The notes beneath the pieces were generated by a model. The model had not been told where the DNA came from and did no database searches. It saw only the letters and a program-made list of their open reading frames with translations. A DNA stretch of 64,000 nt from a virus. Within the stretch, counting starts at the first letter, position 1, and the number at the start of each line of letters is the position of its first letter. The stretch lies in the IMG/VR virus record IMGVR_UViG_3300042691_033066, positions 1-64,000 of that record; one strand, written 5' to 3'. Below, one piece after another: positions 1 through 8,566 of this stretch. The translations under genes and the position numbers were made by a program.

Positions 1-50
1 GAAGACTGTGGTAATCAAGTAATTAAAACTTAAAAAAATGGAGGTCTAGT

Positions 51-107
51 ATGTGTGGATGTAATCATTGTAATTGCGTAGTTTCCACCATTAACGTAAC
101 TGACTAA
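51..107 (+). CDS. Cys-rich 18-aa microprotein (putative)
   Basis: An 18-codon frame beginning MCGCNHCNCVV and ending at TAA. A GGAGG Shine-Dalgarno lies at 40-44, six bases before the ATG, which is the main reason to believe it is translated. Four cysteines and a histidine in the first nine residues (C-x-C-x-H-C-x-C pattern) would suit metal or Fe-S binding, but no family is recognised. An upstream frame could end at 31-33 (TAA), so the microprotein may be the last gene of an operon whose start is outside the window. A stable hairpin follows at 167-202. Real expression is unproven. Confidence 0.4.
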   Translation: MCGCNHCNCVVSTINVTD

Positions 108-166
108 CAAGGGGGTGATCCTTAACAGTTACGTTCAACTAGTAACCCTTATTACTATGGAGAATC

Positions 167-202
167 AGCACGACTAGGGAGCACACGTTCTCTAGTCGTG
201 TT
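167..202 (+). terminator. Long hairpin, possible terminator before the membrane-protein gene
   Basis: Bases 167-182 pair with 187-202 around an ACAC loop. The perfect core is CACGACTAG (169-177) with CTAGTCGTG (192-200), extended by GU and AU pairs. The sequence after it is only moderately T-rich (TTTCGCTT). It could terminate the preceding operon or be a leader structure, since the next ATG is 16 bases downstream. Confidence 0.5.
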
Positions 203-217
203 TCGCTTGAGACAACT

Positions 218-1201
218 ATGAATACAAAAAAATCATTGATCACCATTACCTCGTTCACCGCAACATTTGTCGCACTCTGTGCCGCAGTGTTTTCAGTGAC
301 GGGTATTGCCAAACTGTTCGCAGGTGCTGCATTAAGTGCAGGTATCATGGCAGCAGCGCTGGAATTAGGAAAGATTGTGAGTATATCTTTCTTATATCAA
401 TACTGGAAAGAAATCCCAAAAACTCTTAAATACTATTTGTCGGTTGCTGCGATAATATTAATGGTTATTACGTCCGCGGGTATCTACGGGTACCTCTCAT
501 CTGCCTACGCTAAGGTCGCTAGCACCCCATTAGCGTTGAGTGCAGACATCCAAACAGTCCAAGGACGGGTGGGTAGTTTGGAACAAGACATCAAACGAAA
601 AGAGGACCGGCTTAATCAATTAATAACACTACGATCTCAGCAAGAAACTCGTTTGGATAATATGGTATCTAAATCCACCACAGGAAATAGTGCTACCATT
701 CGTTCGGCACAAAGTGCATTAACTGCGGCGGATAAAAATGTTACGGATCTACAAAAAGAAATAACCAACCTTTCAGCCCAGAGGGATAGTCTCAATGGAA
801 TCAGTATTAGCAAACGTGTGGAAATTGAAACAAACGGTGATATCGGAACTTTCGTCTATATTGCGAAAGTATTGGGCACTGACCTTGATACGGTGGTCAA
901 ATGGTTCACGTTCGTCATTGTATTAGTATTTGATCCACTTGCAGTAGCTCTCGTAGTTGCGGTCAATTTTCTTATAAAAAATAAAGATACCGTAGATCCA
1001 AGGGAAGAAAAAAAATATGAAATATATCCCGATGAACCGATGATATATCAAGAAGAACTTCCTACTGAATCGGAAATGATAGAAACTTCTACTATAGATA
1101 ATTTTACCGATGTAAACTTTGATTGGAATAATAAAGAGTTGTGGGAAAACAATCCCAATGCAGTTTTATATTATAATACTCGTGTAAATTCACGAATATG
1201 A
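218..1201 (+). CDS. Multi-pass membrane protein with coiled coil
   Basis: 327 aa. Hydrophobic segments are visible at about residues 9-35, 38-60, 70-95 and 228-253. Between the third and fourth lies a long charged coiled coil (about 110-205), and the C-terminal 65 residues are acidic. The motif ALELGKIVSISFLYQYW in the second segment resembles a conserved membrane/coiled-coil protein of T4-like marine phages whose function is not known. GAGA before the ATG is a modest ribosome site. It lies at the head of a block leading to uvsE. It could act at the inner membrane during infection, but no enzymatic motif is visible. The family resemblance is from memory; the topology is read from the sequence. 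Confidence 0.7.
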   Translation: MNTKKSLITITSFTATFVALCAAVFSVTGIAKLFAGAALSAGIMAAALELGKIVSISFLYQYWKEIPKTLKYYLSVAAIILMVITSAGIYGYLSSAYAKVASTPLALSADIQTVQGRVGSLEQDIKRKEDRLNQLITLRSQQETRLDNMVSKSTTGNSATIRSAQSALTAADKNVTDLQKEITNLSAQRDSLNGISISKRVEIETNGDIGTFVYIAKVLGTDLDTVVKWFTFVIVLVFDPLAVALVVAVNFLIKNKDTVDPREEKKYEIYPDEPMIYQEELPTESEMIETSTIDNFTDVNFDWNNKELWENNPNAVLYYNTRVNSRI

Positions 1202-1262
1202 TACTTGACAAGTATTGTACAATAAGTTATATTTAAGGTATCTCAACCAAAAGGTTACATAT

Positions 1263-2162
1263 ATGCCTCACAATGTCGGTTATTGTTGTATTAACATGAC
1301 GTTAAACAAGCAAAAAATTACTACGGGTCGTGGCATGATTCAACGCACCTTCAAAGAGAAGGGATTAAAGTATGCGTCCGAACTTGCCCTAGCTAATGCA
1401 CGTGATCTGGTCAAGATTCTCCAATGGAATGCGGACAACAACATCACCGTGTTCCGTATGGGATCGGGTATCTTCCCGTGGGGTACAGAATATGATCTGT
1501 ACGATCTTCCTAACATTAATGAAATTGCCGTTACGTTAGCAAATGCCGGCAGTTTGGCTGCACGTACCAATCAACGTGTGACTGCCCATCCCGATCACTT
1601 TGTAAAACTGGGATCGGAGAAGGAATCCGTTGTACTTAATTCTATCAAAGATCTAGAACTCCATTCCAAAGTATTTGACTTCATGGGATTGAGTAATACT
1701 CCATATAATGCTATCAACATCCACGTGGGTATGAACTTTTCCGAAGATGTTGCTAATCGGTGGATTACAAACTATCACAGACTTTCCAAGAATTGTCAAT
1801 CTCGTCTGGTAGTGGAAAACGACGACAAAGCAAACGCATTTTCTGTGCGGCAGTTGTACTATTCGTTACATACCGCACTTAATATTCCGATTACATTTGA
1901 TTATTTTCATCATGAATTCCACACAGACGGATGGACCTCCCAAGACGCAGCTCGTATCGCGGCGAAAACATGGCCGACAGGAATTAAGCCACTTTTTCAC
2001 TACAGCGAATCTAAAAATATTAATGAAGCTGTCTCTGGTAATCCTCGTGCTCACGCCGATTATGTGTTTACTCGCATTGATGATTATGGTTTGGATATTG
2101 ATGTGGATCTAGAAGCAAAAGCAAAAGAATTGGCACTCTTCAAATATCGGAGTTTAACATGA
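1263..2162 (+). CDS. uvsE: UV-damage endonuclease (UvdE/UvsE family)
   Basis: 299 aa, the usual length of bacterial UVDE. The family opening is present as VGYCCINMTL (5-14). Candidate metal ligands of the TIM barrel are in order: H109/H112 (TAHPDHF), H134, H154 (INIHVG), E185 (RLVVEND), D213 and H216/H217 (TFDYFHHEFH), and H246. The enzyme nicks DNA 5' to UV photoproducts and starts alternative excision repair. The start is set at 1263, after AAGG with proper spacing, because homology begins there; the upstream in-frame TTG at 1215 would add a meaningless tail. ATGA overlap with the next gene indicates coupling. A weak ATATTTAA element (1229-1236) may be its promoter. It plays the repair role of T4 denV but is an unrelated protein. 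Confidence 0.88.
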   Translation: MPHNVGYCCINMTLNKQKITTGRGMIQRTFKEKGLKYASELALANARDLVKILQWNADNNITVFRMGSGIFPWGTEYDLYDLPNINEIAVTLANAGSLAARTNQRVTAHPDHFVKLGSEKESVVLNSIKDLELHSKVFDFMGLSNTPYNAINIHVGMNFSEDVANRWITNYHRLSKNCQSRLVVENDDKANAFSVRQLYYSLHTALNIPITFDYFHHEFHTDGWTSQDAARIAAKTWPTGIKPLFHYSESKNINEAVSGNPRAHADYVFTRIDDYGLDIDVDLEAKAKELALFKYRSLT

Positions 2163-2785
2163 TTAGTTTCGCAATTACTACACACAATGAAGGACAGTAT
2201 ATCCAAGATCTTCTTGATCAACTGGTTCCTTTTTGTGAAAAGACAGGTGATGAAATTGTAGTAGTTGATGATAACTCCACCGATTCATTTACCGTAAATA
2301 TATTGGAAGGATATGAACGGTCTGGTGCAATCAAGTTATTTAATCATGCTCTCAACAATGACTTTGCCGGTCATAAGAATTTCCTAACAGAACAGTGTAT
2401 GGGAGATTATATTTTTCAAATTGATGCAGATGAAACATTTAATTCCAATCTATTGACATATCTCCATGATATTGTAGATAATAATACCAATATTGATTTG
2501 TTTGCTATTCCTCGTGTGAATGTCGTAAACGGACTCACGGACGAAGATATCAAGCGGTGGGGTTGGCAAGTGAATGAGCAAGGATGGGTCATGTTTCCCG
2601 ACTATCAAACGCGACTATATCGTAATCATGCAGACATTCGGTGGGAAGGAAAAGTCCACGAACGTATTGTAGGACATAAAACGATGGCACCACTTCCAGC
2701 CGAAGAAGATTGGGCACTCTATCACATCAAGGACATTGATCGGCAACGCAAACAAAACGATTACTACGCAACAATCCAGAGGTAA
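2159..2785 (+). CDS. Family 2 glycosyltransferase
   Basis: 208 aa, GT-A fold. The N terminus reads MISFAITTHNEGQYIQ, then EIVVVDDNSTD (nucleotide-sugar binding), and QIDADE around residues 80-85 is the DxD-type metal motif. A downstream W-rich segment with KVHERI is typical of GT2 enzymes that act on sugars or proteins. It transfers a sugar from an NDP-sugar donor; the acceptor cannot be told (phage DNA base, virion protein or host envelope). The ATG overlaps the uvsE stop and it precedes the IMPDH-like gene by two bases. It is rather short for the family, so it is probably a single catalytic domain without membrane anchor. Confidence 0.82.
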   Translation: MISFAITTHNEGQYIQDLLDQLVPFCEKTGDEIVVVDDNSTDSFTVNILEGYERSGAIKLFNHALNNDFAGHKNFLTEQCMGDYIFQIDADETFNSNLLTYLHDIVDNNTNIDLFAIPRVNVVNGLTDEDIKRWGWQVNEQGWVMFPDYQTRLYRNHADIRWEGKVHERIVGHKTMAPLPAEEDWALYHIKDIDRQRKQNDYYATIQR

Positions 2786-2787
2786 GT

Positions 2788-3801
2788 ATGAAAATTTATA
2801 CAGCACTCACGTATGATGATATTTCACTACTGCCACAATACAGTGAGATTGAAAGCCGTCAAAAAATTGACCTAACAACTCAATTGACTAATAATTATAA
2901 TATTAGGGTACCGTTGATTGCTTCCCCAATGGATACGGTGTGCGACGGGTTTATGGCAGTTGCTATGGCACAGTTGGGCGGTGTGGGATGCATCCATAGA
3001 TTTATGCCGATTGAGCCACAAGCTCATGAAGTTAAAATGGTTCGTCGTGAAATAACGGATACAACGATACCAGTTATGGCAGCTATTGGAGCAAACGGAG
3101 ATTATTTAGAACGAGCACAAGAGTTGACAAACGCAGGTGCTAATATTATCTTAATTGATGTCGCACATGGACATCACGTTTTTGTTCGTGATGCAATTGA
3201 TAATTTAAAGAAAAATCTACCGTCACACGTAGATATTATTGCTGGAAACGTTGCGACTGCACAAGGCGCAATGGATCTTGAAGATTGGGGAGCAGATGCA
3301 ATTCGGGTTGGTATTGGAGGTGGGTCACTCTGCACGACCAGAATGAAAACAGGTTTCGGGGTTCCTAACGTTACGTCATTAGAACAGTGTGCCAACGCCG
3401 TATCTGTTCCAGTTATCGCATGCGGTGGTATCCGAAACAGTGGAGACATTGCAAAAGCACTAGCAGTTGGAGCAAGTTCGGTTATTCTGGGGTCACTTCT
3501 TGCTGGAACGAAGGAAACGCCTGGTTCAATCATTGAAAAACTAGACGGGTTATACAAGAGATATCGTGGGGCGGCTTCCTTAGAAACGAAGACGGTTCAT
3601 GGTCAAGCAACCCGAAACGTGGAAGGAGAATCTACGGTCGTCCCGTTTAAGGGTAGTGTTAAATTCGTGGTGGAAGGGCTTTTAGATGGTCTTCGGTCTG
3701 CATTGTCTTATGCCGGAGCGGATTGTCTGTCAAAGTTTACTCCAAATTATGTACAAGTTACTAATGCTGGAATGAATGAGGCTCGTCCACACCTTTTGTG
3801 A
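2788..3801 (+). CDS. IMP dehydrogenase/GMP reductase family enzyme lacking CBS domains
   Basis: 337 aa TIM barrel. Seen: YDDISLLPQYSE (9-20), the ASPMDTV loop (45-51), the phosphate-binding GNVATAQGA segment, and the catalytic loop GIGGGSLCTTR with C182. A flap-like segment with YRGAASLETK follows. Standard IMPDH (about 490 aa) carries two CBS domains after residue ~90; here the barrel is continuous, as in GMP reductase (about 345 aa). The loop residues KTGFGVP after CTTR resemble GuaC, while the flap resembles GuaB, so NAD-dependent IMP oxidation versus NADPH-dependent GMP reduction cannot be settled by eye. Either would adjust guanine nucleotide pools; loss of CBS would remove purine-nucleotide allostery. 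GAGGTAAGT-ATG gives a strong start. Confidence 0.85.
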   Translation: MKIYTALTYDDISLLPQYSEIESRQKIDLTTQLTNNYNIRVPLIASPMDTVCDGFMAVAMAQLGGVGCIHRFMPIEPQAHEVKMVRREITDTTIPVMAAIGANGDYLERAQELTNAGANIILIDVAHGHHVFVRDAIDNLKKNLPSHVDIIAGNVATAQGAMDLEDWGADAIRVGIGGGSLCTTRMKTGFGVPNVTSLEQCANAVSVPVIACGGIRNSGDIAKALAVGASSVILGSLLAGTKETPGSIIEKLDGLYKRYRGAASLETKTVHGQATRNVEGESTVVPFKGSVKFVVEGLLDGLRSALSYAGADCLSKFTPNYVQVTNAGMNEARPHLL

Positions 3802-3808
3802 GGAAATT

Positions 3809-4333
3809 ATGAAAAAATTCATTATCGCACTTGTATTTCTAATTGGTTCTGTGTATATTGTTGATAGACTTCCAAACGTGACTTATAGTCCACTTCCGAA
3901 GTCTAAACCTACGCCGGTTGAACAGTTCATGGATAGAATTGCGTCAATTGAGACACCCGGTGGAACGCATAGAACAGTAAATCGGTTTGGTATGATGGGA
4001 CGTTACCAATTTAGTCCATCTACCGTCCGTGTATTAGGGTTTCGGGTAAGTCAGCGGGAGTTTTTGAACAATAAACACGTTCAAGACACCGTGATGCTAC
4101 GATATATGCGAGTAAATAGTCGTGAATTATCGTGGTATATTAAACGATATGATGGAAAAGTGGTAAATGGTGTCAAAATCACCCGTGCAGGTATTCTCGC
4201 GGGAGCCCACTTTGCCGGTAGTGAGGGAGTGAAGTCGTTTTTTAGAGACGGAAGTAACCGAACGGATGCCAACGGAACCACAGTAGCAAAATATATGTCA
4301 AAATTTAGTAATTTCAACCTACCAGAGATCTAA
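3809..4333 (+). CDS. Membrane-anchored lysozyme-like / lytic transglycosylase-like protein
   Basis: 174 aa. Residues 1-18 are a signal anchor (KKFIIALVFLIGSVYIV), followed by a proline-rich spacer. The catalytic-like domain begins IASIETPGG with E48, continues RFGMMGRYQFSPSTV and ends with AGAHFAGSEGVKSFF and DANGTTVAKYM. These elements recall lysozyme-fold muramidase/transglycosylase domains in which the early Glu is the acid catalyst. It may act in the periplasm as endolysin (signal-arrest type) or as a cell-wall enzyme at entry. The start at 3809 is chosen for the GAGGAAATT ribosome site; an in-frame ATG at 3776 lies inside the preceding gene. Its stop and the next start overlap (TAATG). 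Confidence 0.65.
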   Translation: MKKFIIALVFLIGSVYIVDRLPNVTYSPLPKSKPTPVEQFMDRIASIETPGGTHRTVNRFGMMGRYQFSPSTVRVLGFRVSQREFLNNKHVQDTVMLRYMRVNSRELSWYIKRYDGKVVNGVKITRAGILAGAHFAGSEGVKSFFRDGSNRTDANGTTVAKYMSKFSNFNLPEI

Positions 4334-4605
4334 TGACAATAGTTATTACAATTTTAAGTATAATAGTTGTTGCATTAGGATATGCAACATATAATCTTTT
4401 AAAGAAATTAGAAACTTATGAAAAAAGTATAGAGGAATTCTATACTTCATTGTCTTTTGTGCTTCACACAATGCAAGCCTTAGACGAACGAAAAATGTTT
4501 GAATCTGATGACGAAGTGGGAACGGTATTTCGGCAAATGTCTGATATATTGTTCACACTTCGTCCTATTATTTACGGAAAGGAGCAAGATGAAGAAGAAG
4601 ACTGA
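4333..4605 (+). CDS. Small single-pass membrane protein, unknown
   Basis: 90 aa. Residues 2-20 are a hydrophobic anchor, followed by a helical amphipathic region and a very acidic C-terminal tail (KEQDEEED). No motif of known function is visible. It is placed between the lysozyme-like protein and the late sigma factor, starts in TAATG overlap with the former and overlaps the start of the latter by 17 bases, so translation of all three is probably coupled. Small anchored proteins of this kind flank gp55 in related phages as far as I recall, without assigned function. Confidence 0.7.
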   Translation: MTIVITILSIIVVALGYATYNLLKKLETYEKSIEEFYTSLSFVLHTMQALDERKMFESDDEVGTVFRQMSDILFTLRPIIYGKEQDEEED

Positions 4606-5353
4606 TCTAGAAATCCGGCGTGCGAAGTTGGGAAAGATATATTTCACTGAAGACACGGAAAAGGCAATAGTACAATATAATAAATCAACTGATTTAGAAG
4701 AACGTGAGACGTTATTCAGAGAACGAATACATCCACCAATTGATAAATTAGCAGAAAACATTATTAATCGGTTCAAGTTTCCATATATTGACGGAAACTT
4801 TGAAGATATCAAAAACCAAGTCGTATCATTTCTTGTGTTAAATTTACACAAGTTCACAGAGGACAAGGGAAAAGCATTCTCATACTTCTCAGTGGTAGCC
4901 AAAAACTATCTCGTACTACATAATAATAACTCGTATCGCGACGAATTACGATCTACCTACATCGTAGACTCTTCCAGCGACGAGTCTTTTTTGTTAGAAG
5001 AAGTATTAACTACAAAGCCAGAAGTGGAATCCTCTCAAAAAGACACTAGTGATTTTGTGGAACTCCTCATTCAATATTGGGACTTCAATTTGGACCGAAT
5101 TTTTAAGAAAAAACGAGATCGGGATATTGCCAATGCAGTAGTTGAACTGATGAAACGGGCAAATACAATTGAAAACTTCAATAAGAAGGCGTTGTATGTA
5201 TTAATACGTGAAATGACTAATAATAAAACGGTTCATATCACTAAAGTTATCAATAAAATGAAACTTCATGTATTAGAACAAATGAAAGAGTATCGTCGGT
5301 CTGGATATTTGTCGGACCCCTCCATGCTTTTCGTCTATAATCAAGAAAAATAA
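4589..5353 (+). CDS. 55: Late-gene sigma factor, gp55-like
   Basis: 254 aa; T4 gp55 is 185 aa. The sigma region 2-like core is around residues 75-110, with LNLHKFTEDKGKAFSYF followed by a basic helix, resembling the core-binding and -10 recognition helices of gp55. The C-terminal part is rich in Lys/Arg and helices. gp55 redirects host RNA polymerase to late promoters together with the sliding clamp. The start at 4589 follows a perfect AAAGGAG; the longer frame from 4499 would run through the preceding gene. It sits directly before the first structural block, whose leader carries TATTTATA at 5355-5362. No separate gp33-like co-activator was recognised in the window. Confidence 0.7.
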   Translation: MKKKTDLEIRRAKLGKIYFTEDTEKAIVQYNKSTDLEERETLFRERIHPPIDKLAENIINRFKFPYIDGNFEDIKNQVVSFLVLNLHKFTEDKGKAFSYFSVVAKNYLVLHNNNSYRDELRSTYIVDSSSDESFLLEEVLTTKPEVESSQKDTSDFVELLIQYWDFNLDRIFKKKRDRDIANAVVELMKRANTIENFNKKALYVLIREMTNNKTVHITKVINKMKLHVLEQMKEYRRSGYLSDPSMLFVYNQEK

Positions 5354-5354
5354 C

Positions 5355-5362
5355 TATTTATA
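5355..5362 (+). promoter_or_regulatory. Candidate late promoter TATTTATA (baseplate block)
   Basis: TATTTATA, 28 bases before the ATG at 5391, in the first intergenic gap after the sigma gene. It has the same sequence and nearly the same spacing as motifs before 20812, 22773, 35966, 42490, 53457, 58721 and 59318. Confidence 0.6.
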
Positions 5363-5390
5363 GGATACACCTCTTAGTTGAAAGATTATT

Positions 5391-5777
5391 ATGGCATTTG
5401 ACACTGAAATTTTTGATGGAAAAACACTGGCTGATCTGTTCTCGGATATCTACAACAACACAGATAAAAAACGAGAACAGATTAATCAGTTTGTTGCTAG
5501 CTTTGTGAAATTGATCAAAACGCCAGAAGATGCGGCAGTTCTCGGACCTGTTATAAAAGATTTTCTGGACGTAAATGTCAAAAATGACGAACATTTGGTC
5601 AGACTTGCACAAATAGCACAACGTTTGGTGTCGGTTTCATCAAAAGGATCTTCCACTGGCGATATGTTAAGTGAAGAAGAGAAAATGCAACTGTTAAATA
5701 ATATAAAAACTGACTTTGAAACGGTTATTAGCGAACAAGACGAACTAGAAGAATCCATTCAACGACTGAAGAAATAG
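5391..5777 (+). CDS. Conserved-type hypothetical protein ahead of the baseplate spike
   Basis: 128 aa, helical and acidic. The N-terminal half is compact (IFDGKTLADLFSDIYNNT) and the last 40 residues look like a coiled coil (MLSEEEKMQLLNNIKTDF). There is no recognised family. It is the first gene of the baseplate block and is followed after one base by the spike/hub gene, so a structural or baseplate-assembly role is likely by position only. The start follows a leader with the TATTTATA element and an AAAGATTATT spacer; the Shine-Dalgarno is poor. Confidence 0.6.
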   Translation: MAFDTEIFDGKTLADLFSDIYNNTDKKREQINQFVASFVKLIKTPEDAAVLGPVIKDFLDVNVKNDEHLVRLAQIAQRLVSVSSKGSSTGDMLSEEEKMQLLNNIKTDFETVISEQDELEESIQRLKK

Positions 5778-5778
5778 T

Positions 5779-7329
5779 ATGGCATCAGGGGATAGATACG
5801 TATATCGTGAGGGTATTAGTGGTGTACTAGGATCTGCTGGAAAAACTGAGGCGCGATCCGTACCAAACCCTTTTTATGAAGCAATCGTGGTTGATGTTAT
5901 CCTTGACCACATACACCCTCAATATTCTAAGTCAGATGGATATAATGTAGGGGCAATAAAAGTACGAATATTTTCTACCAGTAATACTAGAGATGAAGAA
6001 CTTCTTGACTGGGCAGACCCATTGGATTCCACCATACAAGAAATGCCTTTGTTGGGAGAGATAGTAATATTACATAAAGTATTAGGTAACTTTTTCTACA
6101 CACGTAAAACTTTTCTTGCCCATCGTTTAAATGAAAATGCAATCTTAAATTTAAATAAAGCAATAAATAATAGATTTGAACAAACTAAGAACAAAAAAAT
6201 TTCCGGTAATGAAGAACTAACAAAAGAAAAACATAAATTTGGCGAATACTTTAAACCAGACAACAGAGTTCGTCAGCTAAAACATTTTGAAGGCGACATC
6301 CTATTTCAAGGAAGAATGGGACATTCTATACGATTTGGTTCAAGTCAAATGGATCCAAGTAGTAAAGGAATGGCTCCTAACATTATTCTACGAACGGGGC
6401 AAGGTAAAGGACTAGAAAAAGACAAAACTACAAATGAATCAATATACGGATTAATTTTAGAAGACGTAAACAAAGATGCGTCTTCTATATGGATGACTTC
6501 TGATCAAGTAGTTCCGTTTGAACCAATAACTGTAAACGCAGGAGCATTCTTTAGATCCATTTTAAATGCACCTCAAAAATTTGATAAAGCACAGATTATA
6601 CTAAACTCTGATAGAATACTTTTGAATGCAAAGAAAACTCATATCATGTTGTTTTCTAATGAAGAAATATACTTGAATAGCTTTAAAAGAACTTCAATAG
6701 ATTCTAACGAAAGTATTATACTAACTGCAAATTTAGACATACAACATAAAAGTAGTAGAAATATAGATAATGTAGCCGATGAAGATTTTACGGTGTTGGC
6801 TGCAAGTGACATATCTCTTCTTGCAGGAGAAAAAATAGCACTGACTGCCAAAAAAATACATTTGGGTGGAGTAGATAATGATACTGAACCCGTAGTTGGC
6901 GGAACGAGCTTGTCAATGTTTTTGGCAAGACTGATACAAGCAATTATGGGACTAGGAATAACACCACCACAAATACCAACCTATCAATCGGTAGGATCAC
7001 CTGTACCGACTACCATAGTCCCTCCGGTGGTAGTTCCTGGTCCGTCTGCTGCAATACACGTTATAACGCCAACTGGACCCGGTGTTCTTTCTCCCGCAGT
7101 TATAGCAGCACTAACCGCACTATATGTAGAATTAGTAGCACCGAATCCCGGTTCACAAAAACCCTTACCGTTTTCTGGTGCACCGTTTAACAGTAATGAT
7201 ACATTTATCGGAATGTCAAACCAAGATATTTCTCCTACAATAGTAAAAAACGAATTTGAAGAAGGTGAGCAAATTAAAACCGAAAATAACGAATGGTTGT
7301 TAACTGATTCTTATTATAAGGTAACATAA
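5779..7329 (+). CDS. Baseplate hub/spike protein, gp5-like (no lysozyme domain)
   Basis: 516 aa. The N-terminal ~120 residues look like the OB-fold domain of gp5/VgrG-type spikes (PNPFYEAIVVDVI, EMPLLGEIVILHKV). After a charged linker (140-175) come GRMGHSIRFGSS and many short beta repeats with hydroxyl residues (about 250-375: AQIILNSDRILLNAKKTH, EIYLNSFKRTSI, DISLLAGEKIALTAKKIHLGG), the pattern of a triple-stranded beta-helix needle. A proline-rich stretch (395-440) and an acidic tail follow. There is no T4-lysozyme-like insert. In the virion it would form the trimeric puncturing tip. The ATG follows the previous stop by a single base. Confidence 0.72.
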   Translation: MASGDRYVYREGISGVLGSAGKTEARSVPNPFYEAIVVDVILDHIHPQYSKSDGYNVGAIKVRIFSTSNTRDEELLDWADPLDSTIQEMPLLGEIVILHKVLGNFFYTRKTFLAHRLNENAILNLNKAINNRFEQTKNKKISGNEELTKEKHKFGEYFKPDNRVRQLKHFEGDILFQGRMGHSIRFGSSQMDPSSKGMAPNIILRTGQGKGLEKDKTTNESIYGLILEDVNKDASSIWMTSDQVVPFEPITVNAGAFFRSILNAPQKFDKAQIILNSDRILLNAKKTHIMLFSNEEIYLNSFKRTSIDSNESIILTANLDIQHKSSRNIDNVADEDFTVLAASDISLLAGEKIALTAKKIHLGGVDNDTEPVVGGTSLSMFLARLIQAIMGLGITPPQIPTYQSVGSPVPTTIVPPVVVPGPSAAIHVITPTGPGVLSPAVIAALTALYVELVAPNPGSQKPLPFSGAPFNSNDTFIGMSNQDISPTIVKNEFEEGEQIKTENNEWLLTDSYYKVT

Positions 7330-7331
7330 TT

Positions 7332-8204
7332 ATGCCATATAACCCGCTATCAGAAGCAGCTGCTAAAAAACAACTAGAAGAATCACGTACAAAGGGACTG
7401 GAAATATTAAAAAAACGTGATGCATATCCCAAAGGTTCTACTGAATGGAAGCAATATAACGAAGAAGCTCTTCCGGAATATCGTAAATTCCAGAGAGCTA
7501 AGCTTGATTTGGAGATACACAAAGGACGAGCCGAAATAGAAAAACTAGAAGCTAAACGGGATGGGATAAGAGCAAAGTTACCAACAACAAAAGATGCTGC
7601 GTTACTTAAAAAACAAAAAGAAGCAGAAATACAAACCAAAAAAACTGAAGCAGAACAAAAGGCGCTGGAACTAAAGGATAAAGCAGTAGAAGATGGTAAA
7701 AGTAAATTAAAAAGTTTTGCTTTAAGTTTAATACCATTTCCTCCAAAACTTCCGTTAATAAATCCAAAAATATTACAAGCGGTTGCTATAGCAAAACAAG
7801 CAAAGGCTCTTATAGAAGAACGGAAAAAAAAGAGTAAAGAAAATATGAAAAAAAATAAAGAAGTATATGAATATCCGTTAAAACCAACAACACCAACTGA
7901 TGCGTCTGCTACCAAGAAAGAGGTTCCGTCAATACCAACCACAACAACTCCAAAACCACCTCCCCCGGTATACAAACCTCCAAAAACAAATTATTACGTA
8001 GAAATACGAGAACAAAAAAACGCTTGGCAAGCAGTTGTGTATTTAGCAAACCCACGTTCTTTTCAAGATACTAAGTTTTATTCAAAATCAACATACAAAA
8101 CAAAACAAGATGCTATTAATGGCATTACCACAGATGCTAAATCGTCTGGGTTGGTTGGATTACCACCGGAACCAGGCTTCACCTTTCCCGGCACTCAAAC
8201 ATAA
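7332..8204 (+). CDS. Lys-rich coiled-coil baseplate-region protein
   Basis: 290 aa, unknown. Residues 1-185 are highly charged helix with Lys/Glu/Ala (RAEIEKLEAKRDGIRAKL and similar), broken once by LSLIPFPPKLPLINPK (about 132-148). Residues 190-220 are Thr/Pro-rich (PTTTTPKPPPPVYKPP). A small C-terminal domain (TNYYVEIREQKNAWQAVVYL) ends the protein. The layout, a long helix joined by a Pro linker to a small beta domain, would suit a baseplate or tail-tip connector. It begins two bases after the spike stop. A long antisense reading frame over it is a by-product of its Lys codons. Confidence 0.6.
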   Translation: MPYNPLSEAAAKKQLEESRTKGLEILKKRDAYPKGSTEWKQYNEEALPEYRKFQRAKLDLEIHKGRAEIEKLEAKRDGIRAKLPTTKDAALLKKQKEAEIQTKKTEAEQKALELKDKAVEDGKSKLKSFALSLIPFPPKLPLINPKILQAVAIAKQAKALIEERKKKSKENMKKNKEVYEYPLKPTTPTDASATKKEVPSIPTTTTPKPPPPVYKPPKTNYYVEIREQKNAWQAVVYLANPRSFQDTKFYSKSTYKTKQDAINGITTDAKSSGLVGLPPEPGFTFPGTQT

Positions 8205-8225
8205 TAGTTTTAGGAGAAATATTAT

Positions 8226-8558
8226 ATGGACAAGCAATTATTAAAAGCATACATTAAAGTCATGGTAGAAGAGGAAGTAAAACGAATTCTTCCTGAAATG
8301 TTAGCTGAAGCAGTTGCTGAAGTTAAACAATTGTCTGAAACCCGACAACCTACTGCGCAACCAAAGAAACCGGCGGTTGATCGTGGTCGTTTGGCAGAAT
8401 TGATGGGAATTACGTATGATGGAGAAACGCTAAGAGCTACTACGAACAATATGGCAATCCCACTACCAGAAAATGCTCCACGAGACGCAGATCCCGAAGT
8501 GATAAAGGCAGTTACAAAGGACTATTCTGCGTTAATGAAAAAAATGGGACTTTCTTGA
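8226..8558 (+). CDS. Small conserved-type virion protein upstream of gp25
   Basis: 110 aa. A helical acidic N terminus (AYIKVMVEEEVKRILPEM), a short Gln/Pro linker and a C-terminal segment with GRLAELMGITYDGETL and DYSALMKKMGLS. No function is recognised; small proteins of this shape commonly precede gene 25 in marine T4-like phages. TAGGAGAAATATTAT before the ATG provides a good ribosome site. Eight bases separate it from gp25. Confidence 0.6.
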   Translation: MDKQLLKAYIKVMVEEEVKRILPEMLAEAVAEVKQLSETRQPTAQPKKPAVDRGRLAELMGITYDGETLRATTNNMAIPLPENAPRDADPEVIKAVTKDYSALMKKMGLS

Positions 8559-8566
8559 GATAAACT

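Noticed and set aside
1215-1262. Upstream TTG start for uvsE adding 16 residues
   Set aside because: The family homology begins right after the ATG at 1263, which has a properly spaced AAGG; the added residues are not conserved-looking.
7274-7975. 233-codon open frame on the minus strand
   Set aside because: It mirrors the Lys/Glu-rich coiled-coil gene on the + strand, has no ribosome site and a low-complexity Phe/Ser product, and every credible gene is on the + strand.
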